Shown here in pieces: positions 16,625-25,479 of a stretch of 54,469 bases of DNA. Position 1 is the first letter of the stretch. Each line of letters begins with the position of its first letter. The notes under the pieces were generated by a model. The model was not told the DNA's origin. It was given only the letters and a program-made list of their open reading frames with translations, and searched no databases. The position numbers were made by a program, and so were the translations under genes. The stretch is taken from contig NZ_JARZHH010000075.1 in NCBI RefSeq assembly GCF_029946515.1, positions 1 to 54,469 on the forward strand, written 5' to 3'. Origin of the DNA: Polyangium sp. 6x1 (GTDB lineage: Bacteria; Myxococcota_A; Polyangia; Polyangiales; Polyangiaceae).

Positions 16625-18838
16625 ATGACGAGCGCCGAGACGAAGGCTCCGTGGCCCCGGCTCCTGCGACCTCCTCGCTGGATCGTGGCCCTCCTCCCCG
16701 CCGTGCTCGCGAGCGCCTGTGGGCCATCCACCGCGCCGAACCCGTTCGCCATCGACGCCGGCCCCGACGCCACCGACGACCCCGACGGCGGCGGCGGCAC
16801 CGGCGGCGGTAATCCCGACGACGGAGGCCCGCCCGACGACACCCTCGGCGGCCCTTGCAACGACGACGCCCAATGTGACGACGCCATCGCTTGCACCGTC
16901 GACACCTGCGACACCTCGATCGCGCGTTGCCGCCACAGCCCCGACGACGCGGCTTGCCAGAACGGCACCTACTGCGACGGCGTCGAGCGTTGCGGGCCCA
17001 AGCTCGGCTGCCTCCCCGGCGCGCCCGTCGCTTGCTCCGACGGACTCGTTTGCACCATCGACACCTGCGTCGAGTCCACGGGCGCCTGCACCCACGTCCT
17101 GCGCGACGCCGACGGCGACGGCACGCCCGACGGACACTGCATCGCGAACGGGGACTGCGACGACGACGACCCCAAGGTCTCCCCGGCGTTGCCCGAGGTC
17201 TGCGCGAACGGCACGGACGACGACTGCGACGGCGCCGTCGACGAGGCCGGCTGCGCTTCCCCCGAGCACGACGCGTGCGGCGATCCGCTCGTCATCGACG
17301 CGCCCGGCGCCGTCGCGATCGACACCACGGCCGCCGCCGCGAACTTCGCCGCCTCCTGCAACGTCGACAATCAGCCTGCCGCGCGCGACGTCGTCGCCGC
17401 GATCGTCCTGCCTGCGGGTCCGCCCCTCGACGTCGAGATCACCGCCCGGACGAGCGGCGCCGACGTCGCGATCGCGCTCCTCGGCCAGTGCGGCGATCCC
17501 TCGACGGAGATCACCTGCGGCAAATCGTTCTTCCATCCCCAGGGCGGCCGCTTCGCCAAGATCCGCGGCCGCGGCCTCGGCGATCCTGCGAAAACCACCG
17601 CGCTGCCGCTCTACGTCTTCGCCGACGCGGACACGCCCATCGTCCTCGACGTCGCCTTCCTCCCGCCCGAGCCCATCCCTACGAACGAGACCTGCGGCAC
17701 CGCCGAGCCCATCTCCTTCGGCGTGCCCTTCGTCTCCACCTTGATCGACGCTGCCACGGACGTCGGCATCGCCTGCACCCCGCTCACCGGCGAGCTCCTC
17801 TACAGCTTCGACCTCGCCGCCCCCGCGAACGTCCACGTCTACGCGAGCTCCGTCGACGGCGACGGCTTCCCCGTGGTCTCCCTTCGCGACGCGGCCTGCG
17901 CGCTGCCCGAGGACGAGATCACCTGCCAGAGCGCATCCATCGTCGACGTCTTCCGCCACGCGCTCCCCGCGGGCACGTACCACGTCGCCGTTGGCGCCAC
18001 CGCGCCCACGATCGTCTCCACGACCGTCGTGATCGAGCCGCCCACCGAGCCTCTCCCCGACGAGACCTGCGCGACGGCCCCGGCGATCACGCCCAACGTC
18101 ACGCGCGACGTCGACCTCCTCGATCGGCAGGATGACGTCCAGCTCGGCTGCTTGCCCGGCGCCGTCGACGCGGCCTACGCGCTCTCGCTCCCCGTCGCCT
18201 CCGACGTCCTGCTCGTCCAGCGCATCTCCCAGGGCGACAGCGGCGCCGTCTCGCTCGCCCTCCCGGCGTGCGCCGACCCTTCCGATGAGCTCATCTGCGA
18301 TGCCGGCTCGCAGTCGCCCCTCCGTATCGGCAAGCGCAACGTCCCGGCCGGCGAATACCGGGTCATCGCCGAATCCCTCCTCGGCCAGCCCGTGCAGGTC
18401 ACGGCGTTCGTCCGCAAGACCGCGCCGCCTTTGATCGTCCCGTTCGCCGACGCTTGCGCCGATGTCCTCATGATCCCCGAGACGGGCGGCTTTTTTCAGG
18501 GCAACACCGCGAATGCCACGGCGAGCTTCAACGCGGGTTGTGATCAAGGTGGAGGGCCCGAGGGCGGGGCACGTGACCAGCTCCTCGGGCTCTCCCTGTC
18601 TGATAAAAAACGCGTCGTGCTCGACATGGGCGGATCGGGCTACACGACGCTGCTCGATGTCCGCAAAGGTCCCGATTGCCCCGGCGTCGAGGTCCCAAAG
18701 GCTTGCGCCGTCGGTTACGGTCAAAACAAGAGCTTCCTCGACCTCACCCTCGATCCTGGCATCTACTTCCTCCAGATCGACGGGCTCGGTCAGGACAGCG
18801 GCCCTTGGTTCCTCGACGTTCGCATCATCGATCCTTGA
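16625..18838 (+). CDS. MopE-like Cys/Asp-rich lipoprotein
   Basis: A 737-residue lipoprotein. The long signal peptide ends in the lipobox LASAC (Cys32). Asp/Gly-rich spacers lead into Cys-rich EGF-like segments (CNDDAQCDDAIACTVDTC, ACQNGTYCDGVERCG). Near residues 161-210 is a MopE-type putative metal-binding segment: DADGDGTPDGHC, NGDCDDDDP and NGTDDDCDGAVDE. The remaining 500 residues are beta-rich repeated domains of about 120 residues (NETCGTAEPISFG, DETCATAPAITP, ADACADVLMIP), resembling bacterial PPC-like domains. It probably acts at the outer membrane or cell surface in metal binding or adhesion. No RBS is evident. It converges with the small gene at 18848. Confidence 0.85.
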   Translation: MTSAETKAPWPRLLRPPRWIVALLPAVLASACGPSTAPNPFAIDAGPDATDDPDGGGGTGGGNPDDGGPPDDTLGGPCNDDAQCDDAIACTVDTCDTSIARCRHSPDDAACQNGTYCDGVERCGPKLGCLPGAPVACSDGLVCTIDTCVESTGACTHVLRDADGDGTPDGHCIANGDCDDDDPKVSPALPEVCANGTDDDCDGAVDEAGCASPEHDACGDPLVIDAPGAVAIDTTAAAANFAASCNVDNQPAARDVVAAIVLPAGPPLDVEITARTSGADVAIALLGQCGDPSTEITCGKSFFHPQGGRFAKIRGRGLGDPAKTTALPLYVFADADTPIVLDVAFLPPEPIPTNETCGTAEPISFGVPFVSTLIDAATDVGIACTPLTGELLYSFDLAAPANVHVYASSVDGDGFPVVSLRDAACALPEDEITCQSASIVDVFRHALPAGTYHVAVGATAPTIVSTTVVIEPPTEPLPDETCATAPAITPNVTRDVDLLDRQDDVQLGCLPGAVDAAYALSLPVASDVLLVQRISQGDSGAVSLALPACADPSDELICDAGSQSPLRIGKRNVPAGEYRVIAESLLGQPVQVTAFVRKTAPPLIVPFADACADVLMIPETGGFFQGNTANATASFNAGCDQGGGPEGGARDQLLGLSLSDKKRVVLDMGGSGYTTLLDVRKGPDCPGVEVPKACAVGYGQNKSFLDLTLDPGIYFLQIDGLGQDSGPWFLDVRIIDP

Positions 18839-18847
18839 ACGACGCCG

Positions 18848-19189
18848 TCATCCCCTCCCCTTCTTTTTCGATTTCGACCTCGATGCCCCGACTTGCGCGC
18901 TGACGGTCACGTTGAAGGCGAGCCGATGCATCTCCTCCACCGCGCGCTCCGCCTCCGCCGGCGTCATCGCGAATCCCGTGAACATCTTGCGCCCGGCATA
19001 CCGCGCCGGGTCGATGCCCTCTGCATTCACATAGATCAAACCATCACTGCCCAGCGCGAGCTCCGTCGGGAGCTCCGGCGGAGCTTCGTCCTCCTCCGTT
19101 CGTACGCTTCTCGTTCGTCGCCTCGTCGCCGCCGGCATAACGTTCTTGCTGGCGCTCGTTTTTCGAGGTCGAACCGATTCCTTTCGCAT
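18848..19189 (-). CDS. Small basic protein of unknown function
   Basis: A 113-residue protein. The ATG at 19189 has GAGG eight bases upstream; a TTG at 19237 would add 16 residues without an RBS. The N-terminus is Arg/Lys/Ser-rich and looks disordered. The middle LPTELALGSDGLIYVNAEGI and TPAEAERAVEEMHRLAFNV form a compact strand-helix unit, and the end is a Lys/Arg/Ser tail. Both ends could contact nucleic acid. It is downstream of the PLD-like/EVE-like gene on the same strand (185-base gap), so co-expression is possible. Family not recognised. Confidence 0.6.
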   Translation of the reverse strand: MRKESVRPRKTSASKNVMPAATRRRTRSVRTEEDEAPPELPTELALGSDGLIYVNAEGIDPARYAGRKMFTGFAMTPAEAERAVEEMHRLAFNVTVSAQVGASRSKSKKKGRG

Positions 19190-19374
19190 GTACGAGTCCT
19201 CATTGGGAAGGACGCCGGACTTTGCGCGCCTGGCCAAGGCTCTTTCATGCTCGGTTTTTCTTCGAACGTCAAGCTCGGTTTTTCCGGGACCGCGGTTTGT
19301 CCCTCTCTCGACCAGGTTTGTCCGAAGACCGTCGCGACGCGCGGGAGGGTCCGGTCCGGACGGCGCCCGGGCGC

Positions 19375-20433
19375 TCAGCGCGCGCTCGCCCGAGGCGGGC
19401 CCTGCTCCTCGGCGAGCGCAGAGACGAACGCCCCGCGCAGCGCCTCGAAGTCCTCGATCGAAAGCGTATGGCTATCCTGGACGAACCCATTGAACCAGTG
19501 CTTCGGCGCGCCCGGCCGGAGCTGCTCCAGGATCGGACGCGTCTTGATCTCCTTGCCGAGCTCTCCCAGCACCACGAATTTTTTTCGAAATGGCTGCGCC
19601 CCGCCGTCCATCCCCCGAAACGAGGGCGTGTCATCGCGGTACGTCTCCCCCACGAACATCCCCATCGCCCGCAAGCCCCGGCCGCGCCCCGTCACGTGGA
19701 AAAAAAACGGATCGCCCTTGCCGTAGCGATCGAGCTCGCCTTGCCTGCGCCGGCCGAAGCTCTTCGTTTGCATGCAGAGCGTGTAGTTCTTCGCCGTCAC
19801 CACGAGCAGGTGCCGCCGCGCCGCCGCCTTGCCGCGCTGCTCGCCGAGCTTCTGCGCCACCGAAAAGCCGAGCCGCGCCTCGGCCGAAGGGTCGGGCGCG
19901 CGCTCGATCGCCGCCCGGCGCGCGGCCCGCAGCGCCTCGTACTCGGCCTCGAACGCATTCGAAAGCGGCCACGCGAGCTCCGACCAGAAGAGCTCCTCGA
20001 AGAGCCGCATCGGTCGCTCGAGCTCCGGCTCCGACGCGCTCCCCTCGATCCGCACGTTCACCGCGAGGTCCCGCGCGAGCCCCGACGCCGCGAGGTCCGA
20101 CGAGCCCACGTAGACCACGCGCCGCGGCCCGAGGTCGAGCACGTAGAGCCGCGGCAAAAACGCCGTCCCGCTCCACGCGTGGTAGATGCGGCAGCGCGCG
20201 CCCGGCATCCGATCGAAGCGACGGAGCATCGCCGTCTCCGTCCCGTACCCGTCGAGCCCCGCGAGCAGCAGAAGCTCGCCGCCGCGCTCGACGAACCCCA
20301 TGAGATCGACCACCGCGAGCGCGCTCGCCTCCGCGCGGCTCACCGCGATGCAGACCCTCGTCGCCTCGCCGAGATCGGCCGCGAGCCGCGCGCCCATCTC
20401 TCGGCCGTGACGCAGGAGCTCGATGGTCGCCAT
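19375..20433 (-). CDS. PLD-like domain fused to EVE/PUA-like domain
   Basis: A 352-residue protein with two parts. Residues 1-180 follow the single-copy phospholipase-D nuclease pattern: VERGGELLLLAGLDGYGTET, then AFLPRLYVLDLGPRRVVYVGSSDLAASGLARD. The HxK position of the usual FHPKLY is LPR here, so the catalytic His and Lys are replaced, while the GSSDLAxxGL part is kept. Residues about 225-345 resemble an EVE (PUA-superfamily) domain: HLLVVTAKNYTLCMQ, KGDPFFFHVTGRGRGLRAMG, FVGETYRDDTPSF and FRKKFVVLG. EVE domains bind modified bases and are known partners of nucleases. A modified-DNA sensor or restriction-like role is inferred. The start is ATG 20433 without a strong RBS. The EVE call is the firmer of the two. 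Confidence 0.6.
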   Translation of the reverse strand: MATIELLRHGREMGARLAADLGEATRVCIAVSRAEASALAVVDLMGFVERGGELLLLAGLDGYGTETAMLRRFDRMPGARCRIYHAWSGTAFLPRLYVLDLGPRRVVYVGSSDLAASGLARDLAVNVRIEGSASEPELERPMRLFEELFWSELAWPLSNAFEAEYEALRAARRAAIERAPDPSAEARLGFSVAQKLGEQRGKAAARRHLLVVTAKNYTLCMQTKSFGRRRQGELDRYGKGDPFFFHVTGRGRGLRAMGMFVGETYRDDTPSFRGMDGGAQPFRKKFVVLGELGKEIKTRPILEQLRPGAPKHWFNGFVQDSHTLSIEDFEALRGAFVSALAEEQGPPRASAR

Positions 20434-20733
20434 GCCGACCGCGTTTCTAGCAAGGGATCCCGCGCCGCGTCGAGCCTCTTTCGGGACGCGCGCGTTCCCG
20501 GGCAAACACGCCCCCCGTCCGATGGACGCCCCTCGCCGCCTTGCTCGAACCATCCGAAGAGCGCGGCGCCCTCTCCTTCGCCGACGACCTCACCCGCCGC
20601 CGCCCCTCGGACTTTCGGCGGGCCTGACCACACTTCCTGATCGTTTCGTATCTCAAAAGGTCTAAGATAGCCCTTGCCAGGGACCCGTGCGTCTGCGACT
20701 GTCTACATACCTTCCACAAAGGATAGACAAACG
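20434..20733. other. Divergent intergenic region between PLD-like/EVE-like gene and cytochrome gene
   Basis: Three hundred bases without a credible gene. It contains a 7-bp hairpin (CCCGCCG 20593-20599 with CGGCGGG 20616-20622) with no T-tract. Near 20661 the sequence TAAGAT resembles a -10 box facing the cytochrome gene, but no good -35 is spaced from it. The Shine-Dalgarno AAGGA of the cytochrome gene is at its right end. Confidence 0.4.
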
Positions 20734-23607
20734 ATGACGTCCTTACGCCTGTCCCAGCTCCTCGCGATCCTTGTTGGCTGCGCGCCGTTCGCGGCGGTCG
20801 CATGCGGCGACGACCCTTCGAATCCGGGCACGCCCACGAGCTCGAGCAGCGCCTCCGGCAGCGGCGGTGGCGGCGCGGGCGGCGCCGGCGGGGCGGGCGG
20901 CGTCGGCGGCGGCAGCTCGAGCACCGGCACCCCTGGGATCGCCTGCGCCGACGCGCTCCTCCCGCTCCAGAACCCGCGCGCCCACACCCTCGGCGAGACC
21001 TTTTATCTGCCGCGTTTCCTCACGGACGAAGGCTGCCCCGCCGAGCTCGCGTGGCAGGTCGTCTCGGCGCCGCCCGAGAGCAAGAACGCCGTCCACAACA
21101 CGGGCGCCCCCGAGCCGCGCTTCACGCCCGACGTCCCCGGCGACTACGTCTTCCGCCTCAACGACCCCGCGCAGACCGAGCTCACGCTCCGCGCTGTCGC
21201 CCGCACCCCGAACGAGCGCTTCCGCAACCACCAGCTCACGCCGCTCCATGGCGCGGCCGTCGTCGACGGCGAGCTCTGGACGACGAACGGCGCCTCCTAC
21301 ACCGTCACGCGCCTCGTCGCCGACAACGGCACGTGGAAGAAGGCCGGCGAGATCACGGTCGGCGCCTGGCCCGCCGCCATCGCGCATCACCCCGGCGACA
21401 AAAAGGTCTACGTCGCGCAGCGCGGCGGCGACACGGTCGGCATCCTCGATCGCGACCGCGGCGTCCTCGAAGACGCGCTCTGGGTCGGCGACGAGCCGAG
21501 CGGCCTCGCCCTCGCGCCCGACGGAAAAACGCTCTACGTCTCGCTCGCCACGATGCGCAAGGTCGTTGTGGTCGACCTCGACAAACGCGAGGTAAAGGCC
21601 ACGATCCCGGTCGGCTTCGACCCGCGCGCCCTCGCGCTCTCGGCCGACGGAAAACGCCTCTTCGTCGCCTCCTACCGCTCGGGCAACAAGATCAAGGACA
21701 CGCGCGGCACGTACGGCCCCGGCGATGACGAGGACATCTGGATCGTCGACACCGACACGCAAAAGGTCTCGCTCGCGATCTCCGGAATCGCCGCCGATCT
21801 CCGCTCGATCTCGCTCTCGGAGGACGGCGCCGAGCTTTACGTCGCCGCGACGGACGGCGACCCCGAGCCCTCGCAATCCGCGCCGGGCGCCGAGCCGTTC
21901 GTCCACGAGGTCGTCGTCCTCGGGGCTGACCCGGCCAAACCCGACTACGGCACCGTCCTTCGCCGCGTCGATCTCACGCGACAATCGGGCTCCGGCGGCG
22001 CTGTCGTCAATCCCGCGGGCGTGCTCGGCGTGGGGGACACGATCTTCGTCTCGTCCGAATCCTCCGACGTCGTCGTGGCCCTCGACCGCGCCACACTCGC
22101 CGAAAAGAGCCGCGCCGCGGTCGGCCCCGGCGCGCGCGCGCTCGTCAAGATCGGAAATGCGATCGCCGTCCACAGCTACCAGAGCTTCGAGGCGAGCTTC
22201 CTCGACGCGTCCGGCGCCGTCGTGCAGACCGTATCCCTCACCGAGGACCCGCGCCCGGCGAACGTCGCGCTCGGCGAGCGCGTCTTCACGCGCCCGGGCG
22301 GCGGTTTCGCCTCGAACCATGCTTGCTCCAGTTGCCACGTCGAGACGCAGAACGACGGCATGGTCTGGCGCTTCGGCCCGCAGATCTGGCACAACGTCCG
22401 GCCGCTCCAGCTCCTCGGCGCGACGACGCCGCTCGAATGGGGCGCGTACGTCTCGAATGCGGACAATTTCGGTTATCAGGGCCCGAGCTCGATCGTCGGC
22501 CGCCCGGCGACGCCCGAGGAGGCGCTCGGATTGCAGGCGTTCCTCGACTCGCTCCTCGGCGCCCCGCGCGAGACGGGCCATACCCGCGTCGACGGCAGCT
22601 TCACGGAGGCCGCCCTCCGCGGCAAGGATCTCTTCGAAGGCAAGGCCGCTTGTTATGGCTGCCACACGCCGCCGCTCTACACGTCGCGCGAATACATCCC
22701 CGTCGGCAAATCGGGCGAGCCGGCAGACGTGCCCTCGCTGCTCGGCGTCTACCGCCACGGCGTGTATTTCGTGAAAGGACAGGCGCGTGATCTGGAGGCC
22801 GCACTCGACGTGGCCATCAACTACGTGCAGGCCGACCTCACGTCCGACGAGAAGGCCGATCTGCTCCAGTTCTTGCGCGAGCTCACGCCGAAGGGCGCAC
22901 ACCCGGGCGCGATCTGGCCCGACATCGACAGCGACGACGCGGTCTACCCGAACGTCCGCCCGAGCGTCGCGTTCGCCGACCCGATCGACGACGCGCAGCC
23001 CGGAAAAACCGCGGCCGACGTCGCCGCCGAATACGTCACGCTCGAAACCGAGGCGGGCGAAAAGGTCGCGGGCTCGGTCGTGTTGACGGGCGGCCTCGTC
23101 GAGTTCGTCCCGGCGTCACCGCTCGCCGCGGGCGCGAAATACCGATTCCGCGTCTTGCCGGGCCTCCCGTTCCTCTCGGGCGGCGCGCTCTCGGGCGAGC
23201 GCAGCACGGAGTTCGTCGTGGCGAACCCGGCGATCGGCACCTGGCCGAAGACCATGAAGATGACCGTCACGGTCTCCGGCCCGGGCGGCCCGACGCCGCT
23301 CGCGTACGTGCTCGAGGCGAGCGACACCCCGCGCCCCGGCGGCATGACCCTGCTCGTGAAACCGCAGCTCTTCGGCAACCAGCAGCGCCAGGAGGTGTGG
23401 GCGCGGCTCGACGGCGACAAGCTCTACATGCAGCCGATCGCGCTGCCGATCAACCCGACCGGCGTGGCCGACGCTGCGATGATCGTGGGCACCGTCAAGA
23501 CCGTGAACCAGGCCGACAAGACCATCTCCCTCGTCGAGGGCACGCTGCGGCTCGGCGGCCCGGGCATCAACATCCCGGGCGTCCCGTTCGTCATCGTGCC
23601 GAACTGA
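20734..23607 (+). CDS. Di-heme c-type cytochrome lipoprotein with beta-propeller
   Basis: A 957-residue exported protein. The ATG at 20734 has AAGGA upstream. The signal peptide ends in FAAVAC, followed by a Ser/Gly linker (GSGGGGAGGAGGAGG). Residues about 160-520 are YncE/NHL-like beta-propeller repeats (AWPAAIAHHPGDKKVYVAQR, EPSGLALAPDGKTLYVSLA, DPRALALSADGKRLFVASY). Two heme c motifs follow, CSSCH (531-535) and CYGCH (640-644), in a peroxidase/MauG-like cytochrome region ending in VAINYVQADLTSDEKADLLQFL. A Big_5/Ig-like domain (VAFADPIDDAQPG ... GAKYRFRVLP) and a C-terminal beta domain complete it. It should sit in the envelope in an electron-transfer or oxidative role. Its stop is 3 bases from the convergent operon. 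Confidence 0.88.
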   Translation: MTSLRLSQLLAILVGCAPFAAVACGDDPSNPGTPTSSSSASGSGGGGAGGAGGAGGVGGGSSSTGTPGIACADALLPLQNPRAHTLGETFYLPRFLTDEGCPAELAWQVVSAPPESKNAVHNTGAPEPRFTPDVPGDYVFRLNDPAQTELTLRAVARTPNERFRNHQLTPLHGAAVVDGELWTTNGASYTVTRLVADNGTWKKAGEITVGAWPAAIAHHPGDKKVYVAQRGGDTVGILDRDRGVLEDALWVGDEPSGLALAPDGKTLYVSLATMRKVVVVDLDKREVKATIPVGFDPRALALSADGKRLFVASYRSGNKIKDTRGTYGPGDDEDIWIVDTDTQKVSLAISGIAADLRSISLSEDGAELYVAATDGDPEPSQSAPGAEPFVHEVVVLGADPAKPDYGTVLRRVDLTRQSGSGGAVVNPAGVLGVGDTIFVSSESSDVVVALDRATLAEKSRAAVGPGARALVKIGNAIAVHSYQSFEASFLDASGAVVQTVSLTEDPRPANVALGERVFTRPGGGFASNHACSSCHVETQNDGMVWRFGPQIWHNVRPLQLLGATTPLEWGAYVSNADNFGYQGPSSIVGRPATPEEALGLQAFLDSLLGAPRETGHTRVDGSFTEAALRGKDLFEGKAACYGCHTPPLYTSREYIPVGKSGEPADVPSLLGVYRHGVYFVKGQARDLEAALDVAINYVQADLTSDEKADLLQFLRELTPKGAHPGAIWPDIDSDDAVYPNVRPSVAFADPIDDAQPGKTAADVAAEYVTLETEAGEKVAGSVVLTGGLVEFVPASPLAAGAKYRFRVLPGLPFLSGGALSGERSTEFVVANPAIGTWPKTMKMTVTVSGPGGPTPLAYVLEASDTPRPGGMTLLVKPQLFGNQQRQEVWARLDGDKLYMQPIALPINPTGVADAAMIVGTVKTVNQADKTISLVEGTLRLGGPGINIPGVPFVIVPN

Positions 23608-23610
23608 TCC

Positions 23611-24255
23611 TCAAGGCGCCTTCGTGTTCGCCTCGCCGGGCGTCGGCTCGCAGGCCTCGAAATCGCCGATGCCGTTCGGCACCCGCCCGTACGTCTCGCC
23701 GTCCGCCACGGCGTCCGGGGGATAAGCCGCCTCCTCGACGATCGCGTCGCTCGGCGACAGGAAAAAAATCTTGTCGCCGTTCTTCGCGCTGATCCCGAAT
23801 CCCGCTTGATAACAGGTCGCCGGCCCTCCCTCCGAGAGGCAATTCGATTGCGGCCCGGCCTCGGGCGCGTCGACGCCCGCGACGATGACGAGGTACGCGC
23901 CCGGCGAGAGCTTCGTCCCGGCCTCGAAACGCACGGCCTCCGCGAGCTTCGGCGCGTCGCCGTCCTGATCGGCGATCGCATACCCGTCGAGGTCCATCAC
24001 CGCGTCGCCCACGTTCACGATCTCGATCCACTCCTCCGCGCCCGTCGCCGCGATCTCGTTGATCACGACCTTCGCCGCGCCGCCGCCGCCCGCGCCCGCG
24101 CCGCCCTGCCCGCCGCCGCCGCTCCCGCCGCCGCCTTGCCCCGAGGAGCTGCTCGCGCTCCCCGTGGGAGGCGGATTCTCCGTGGACTCCGAGCAACCGA
24201 GCACGCCGATTGCCGCGACAAACATCCCTGCCAGGAAAAACTCCATCCGCGCCAT
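23611..24255 (-). CDS. Lamin-tail-domain lipoprotein
   Basis: A 214-residue lipoprotein. The ATG at 24255 follows AAGGAAAG by about 8 bases. The signal peptide ends in GVLGC, followed by a Ser/Gly linker. The rest is one lamin-tail (LTD) domain: VVINEIAATGAEEWIEIVNVG, then LDGYAIADQDGD, GTKLSPGAYLVIVAG and the closing YGRVPNGIGDFEACEPTPG. In bacteria LTD domains occur on secreted or surface proteins and are thought to mediate binding. It is the last gene of an operon with the porin-like gene 17 bases upstream. Confidence 0.88.
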   Translation of the reverse strand: MARMEFFLAGMFVAAIGVLGCSESTENPPPTGSASSSSGQGGGGSGGGGQGGAGAGGGGAAKVVINEIAATGAEEWIEIVNVGDAVMDLDGYAIADQDGDAPKLAEAVRFEAGTKLSPGAYLVIVAGVDAPEAGPQSNCLSEGGPATCYQAGFGISAKNGDKIFFLSPSDAIVEEAAYPPDAVADGETYGRVPNGIGDFEACEPTPGEANTKAP

Positions 24256-24272
24256 CTCGTTTCTTCCTTTCT

Positions 24273-25460
24273 TCAGAAAACGACCCGGCTCGCGAGCCGG
24301 AGCTCCCAGAAATCCGAGCCGGGCAACGCCGCCCTCGCGACCTCGCCCGGCGCCTGCCTCGTCACGGCGACGTGCCCTTCGAGCGGCTGCGCCACGCGAT
24401 ATCCGACCGAGCCCGTCACCGTCGCGACCGTGTCCCCCGCCGCGCCGAGCTCGCGATTCCAGTACGCGCCGCGCACGCCGAAGATCAGCCGATCCACAGG
24501 CTCGAGCCGCACGAAGCCGTCGACGAGGAGCGACCTCCGCGCGCCGTCGTCCGCGAGCCCCCACGCATGCGTGACGGACGCGCCCGCGCGCACGCGGATG
24601 CCCTGCCAGAGAACCGAACCGGTCAGCCTGTCCGCGCGTGAAAGGCCCGTGCCCGACGAGCCGACGACGTACGATCCGAAGATCGCGAGCGGCCGCGCGG
24701 CCCCCTTGGGCGCGGGATGCACGGAGGCCGCGATTTCAATATTTTTCCCGCGATTCAGCTCGCGGCTCGTGTATCCCTCGCCGTTGTACGCGCCGACGGC
24801 GACGAACCCGTAGTTCTTGGGCAAATGGAAGCGCGCCGTCGCGCCGAGGTCTGCGGGCGAGAGCATGCCGGTTTGCTCGATCGGTGCGGGCCCGACGACG
24901 CGCAGGCGCCAGGTCCCTTCGAGCTCGGGCACGGTGAGCGTCGGGACGACGCCGGCCGCGAGGACGAACCACGACGCATATCGAACCCCGGCCCAGGCCT
25001 CGCGCAGCCGCAGCACGATGCTATCGCCGGCGACGCCGATCAGCGCCCCCTCGCTCGCCGAGCGCACGCCTTCGAGCACGACGCGCCCGATGGCCGGGCC
25101 AAACTCCCCGGTGATCGCGCCGTGCACCCGCGGCACCTCGAACAGGTGAAACCACGCGCGCTGCCCGGGCTCGGTCGCGGTCCATCGAACCGCGTATTGC
25201 GCGAACATTTCGAGCCCCGGGGTCACCTTGAGCCCCGTGGTCCCCGCGGCGGTGGGAGGCGCCGCCGTGCCATTGAGATCGGGAGCGGGAGCGGGAGCGG
25301 AAGCGGGTGCGGCAGCGGGCGCGGGAGCGGGAGCGGCAGCGGCAGCGGGCGCGGAAGCGGGCGCGGCGGCAGCGGCGGGCGCGGCCGCTTCCTGCGCCGC
25401 GGAAGGTCGCGCGGAGGCAACCATCACGGCGAAGAGCGTCGTCAGGGCGAAAATACGCAT
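24273..25460 (-). CDS. Porin-like outer-membrane protein with Ala/Pro-rich N-terminus
   Basis: A 395-residue protein. The signal peptide MRIFALTTLFAVMVASARPSAA is followed by about 45 residues of almost pure Ala and Pro, encoded by six-base tandem repeats. The body (from LKVTPGLEMFAQYAVRWTA) alternates amphipathic strands and loops as in phosphate-selective or carbohydrate porins: FGPAIGRVVLEGVR, NYGFVAVGAYNGEGYTSREL, VRAGASVTHAWGL, RLIFGVRGAYWNRELG. The C-terminus WELRLASRVVF ends in Phe, typical of BAM substrates. GGAG precedes the ATG by about 12 bases. It is 19 bases after the DUF2252 gene and 17 before the LTD lipoprotein, so the three are one operon. Confidence 0.8.
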   Translation of the reverse strand: MRIFALTTLFAVMVASARPSAAQEAAAPAAAAAPASAPAAAAAPAPAPAAAPASAPAPAPDLNGTAAPPTAAGTTGLKVTPGLEMFAQYAVRWTATEPGQRAWFHLFEVPRVHGAITGEFGPAIGRVVLEGVRSASEGALIGVAGDSIVLRLREAWAGVRYASWFVLAAGVVPTLTVPELEGTWRLRVVGPAPIEQTGMLSPADLGATARFHLPKNYGFVAVGAYNGEGYTSRELNRGKNIEIAASVHPAPKGAARPLAIFGSYVVGSSGTGLSRADRLTGSVLWQGIRVRAGASVTHAWGLADDGARRSLLVDGFVRLEPVDRLIFGVRGAYWNRELGAAGDTVATVTGSVGYRVAQPLEGHVAVTRQAPGEVARAALPGSDFWELRLASRVVF

Positions 25461-25479
25461 ACGAGTTCGTCGCTCCAGG

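Noticed and set aside
15266-18724. 1152-codon open frame on the minus strand
   Set aside because: Runs antisense to the MopE-like lipoprotein and out of frame through the pseudo-kinase; no domain, Asp/Gly/Arg-rich.
20655-20670. TAAGAT as a -10 for the cytochrome gene
   Set aside because: No acceptable -35 at 16-19 bases; not listed as a promoter.
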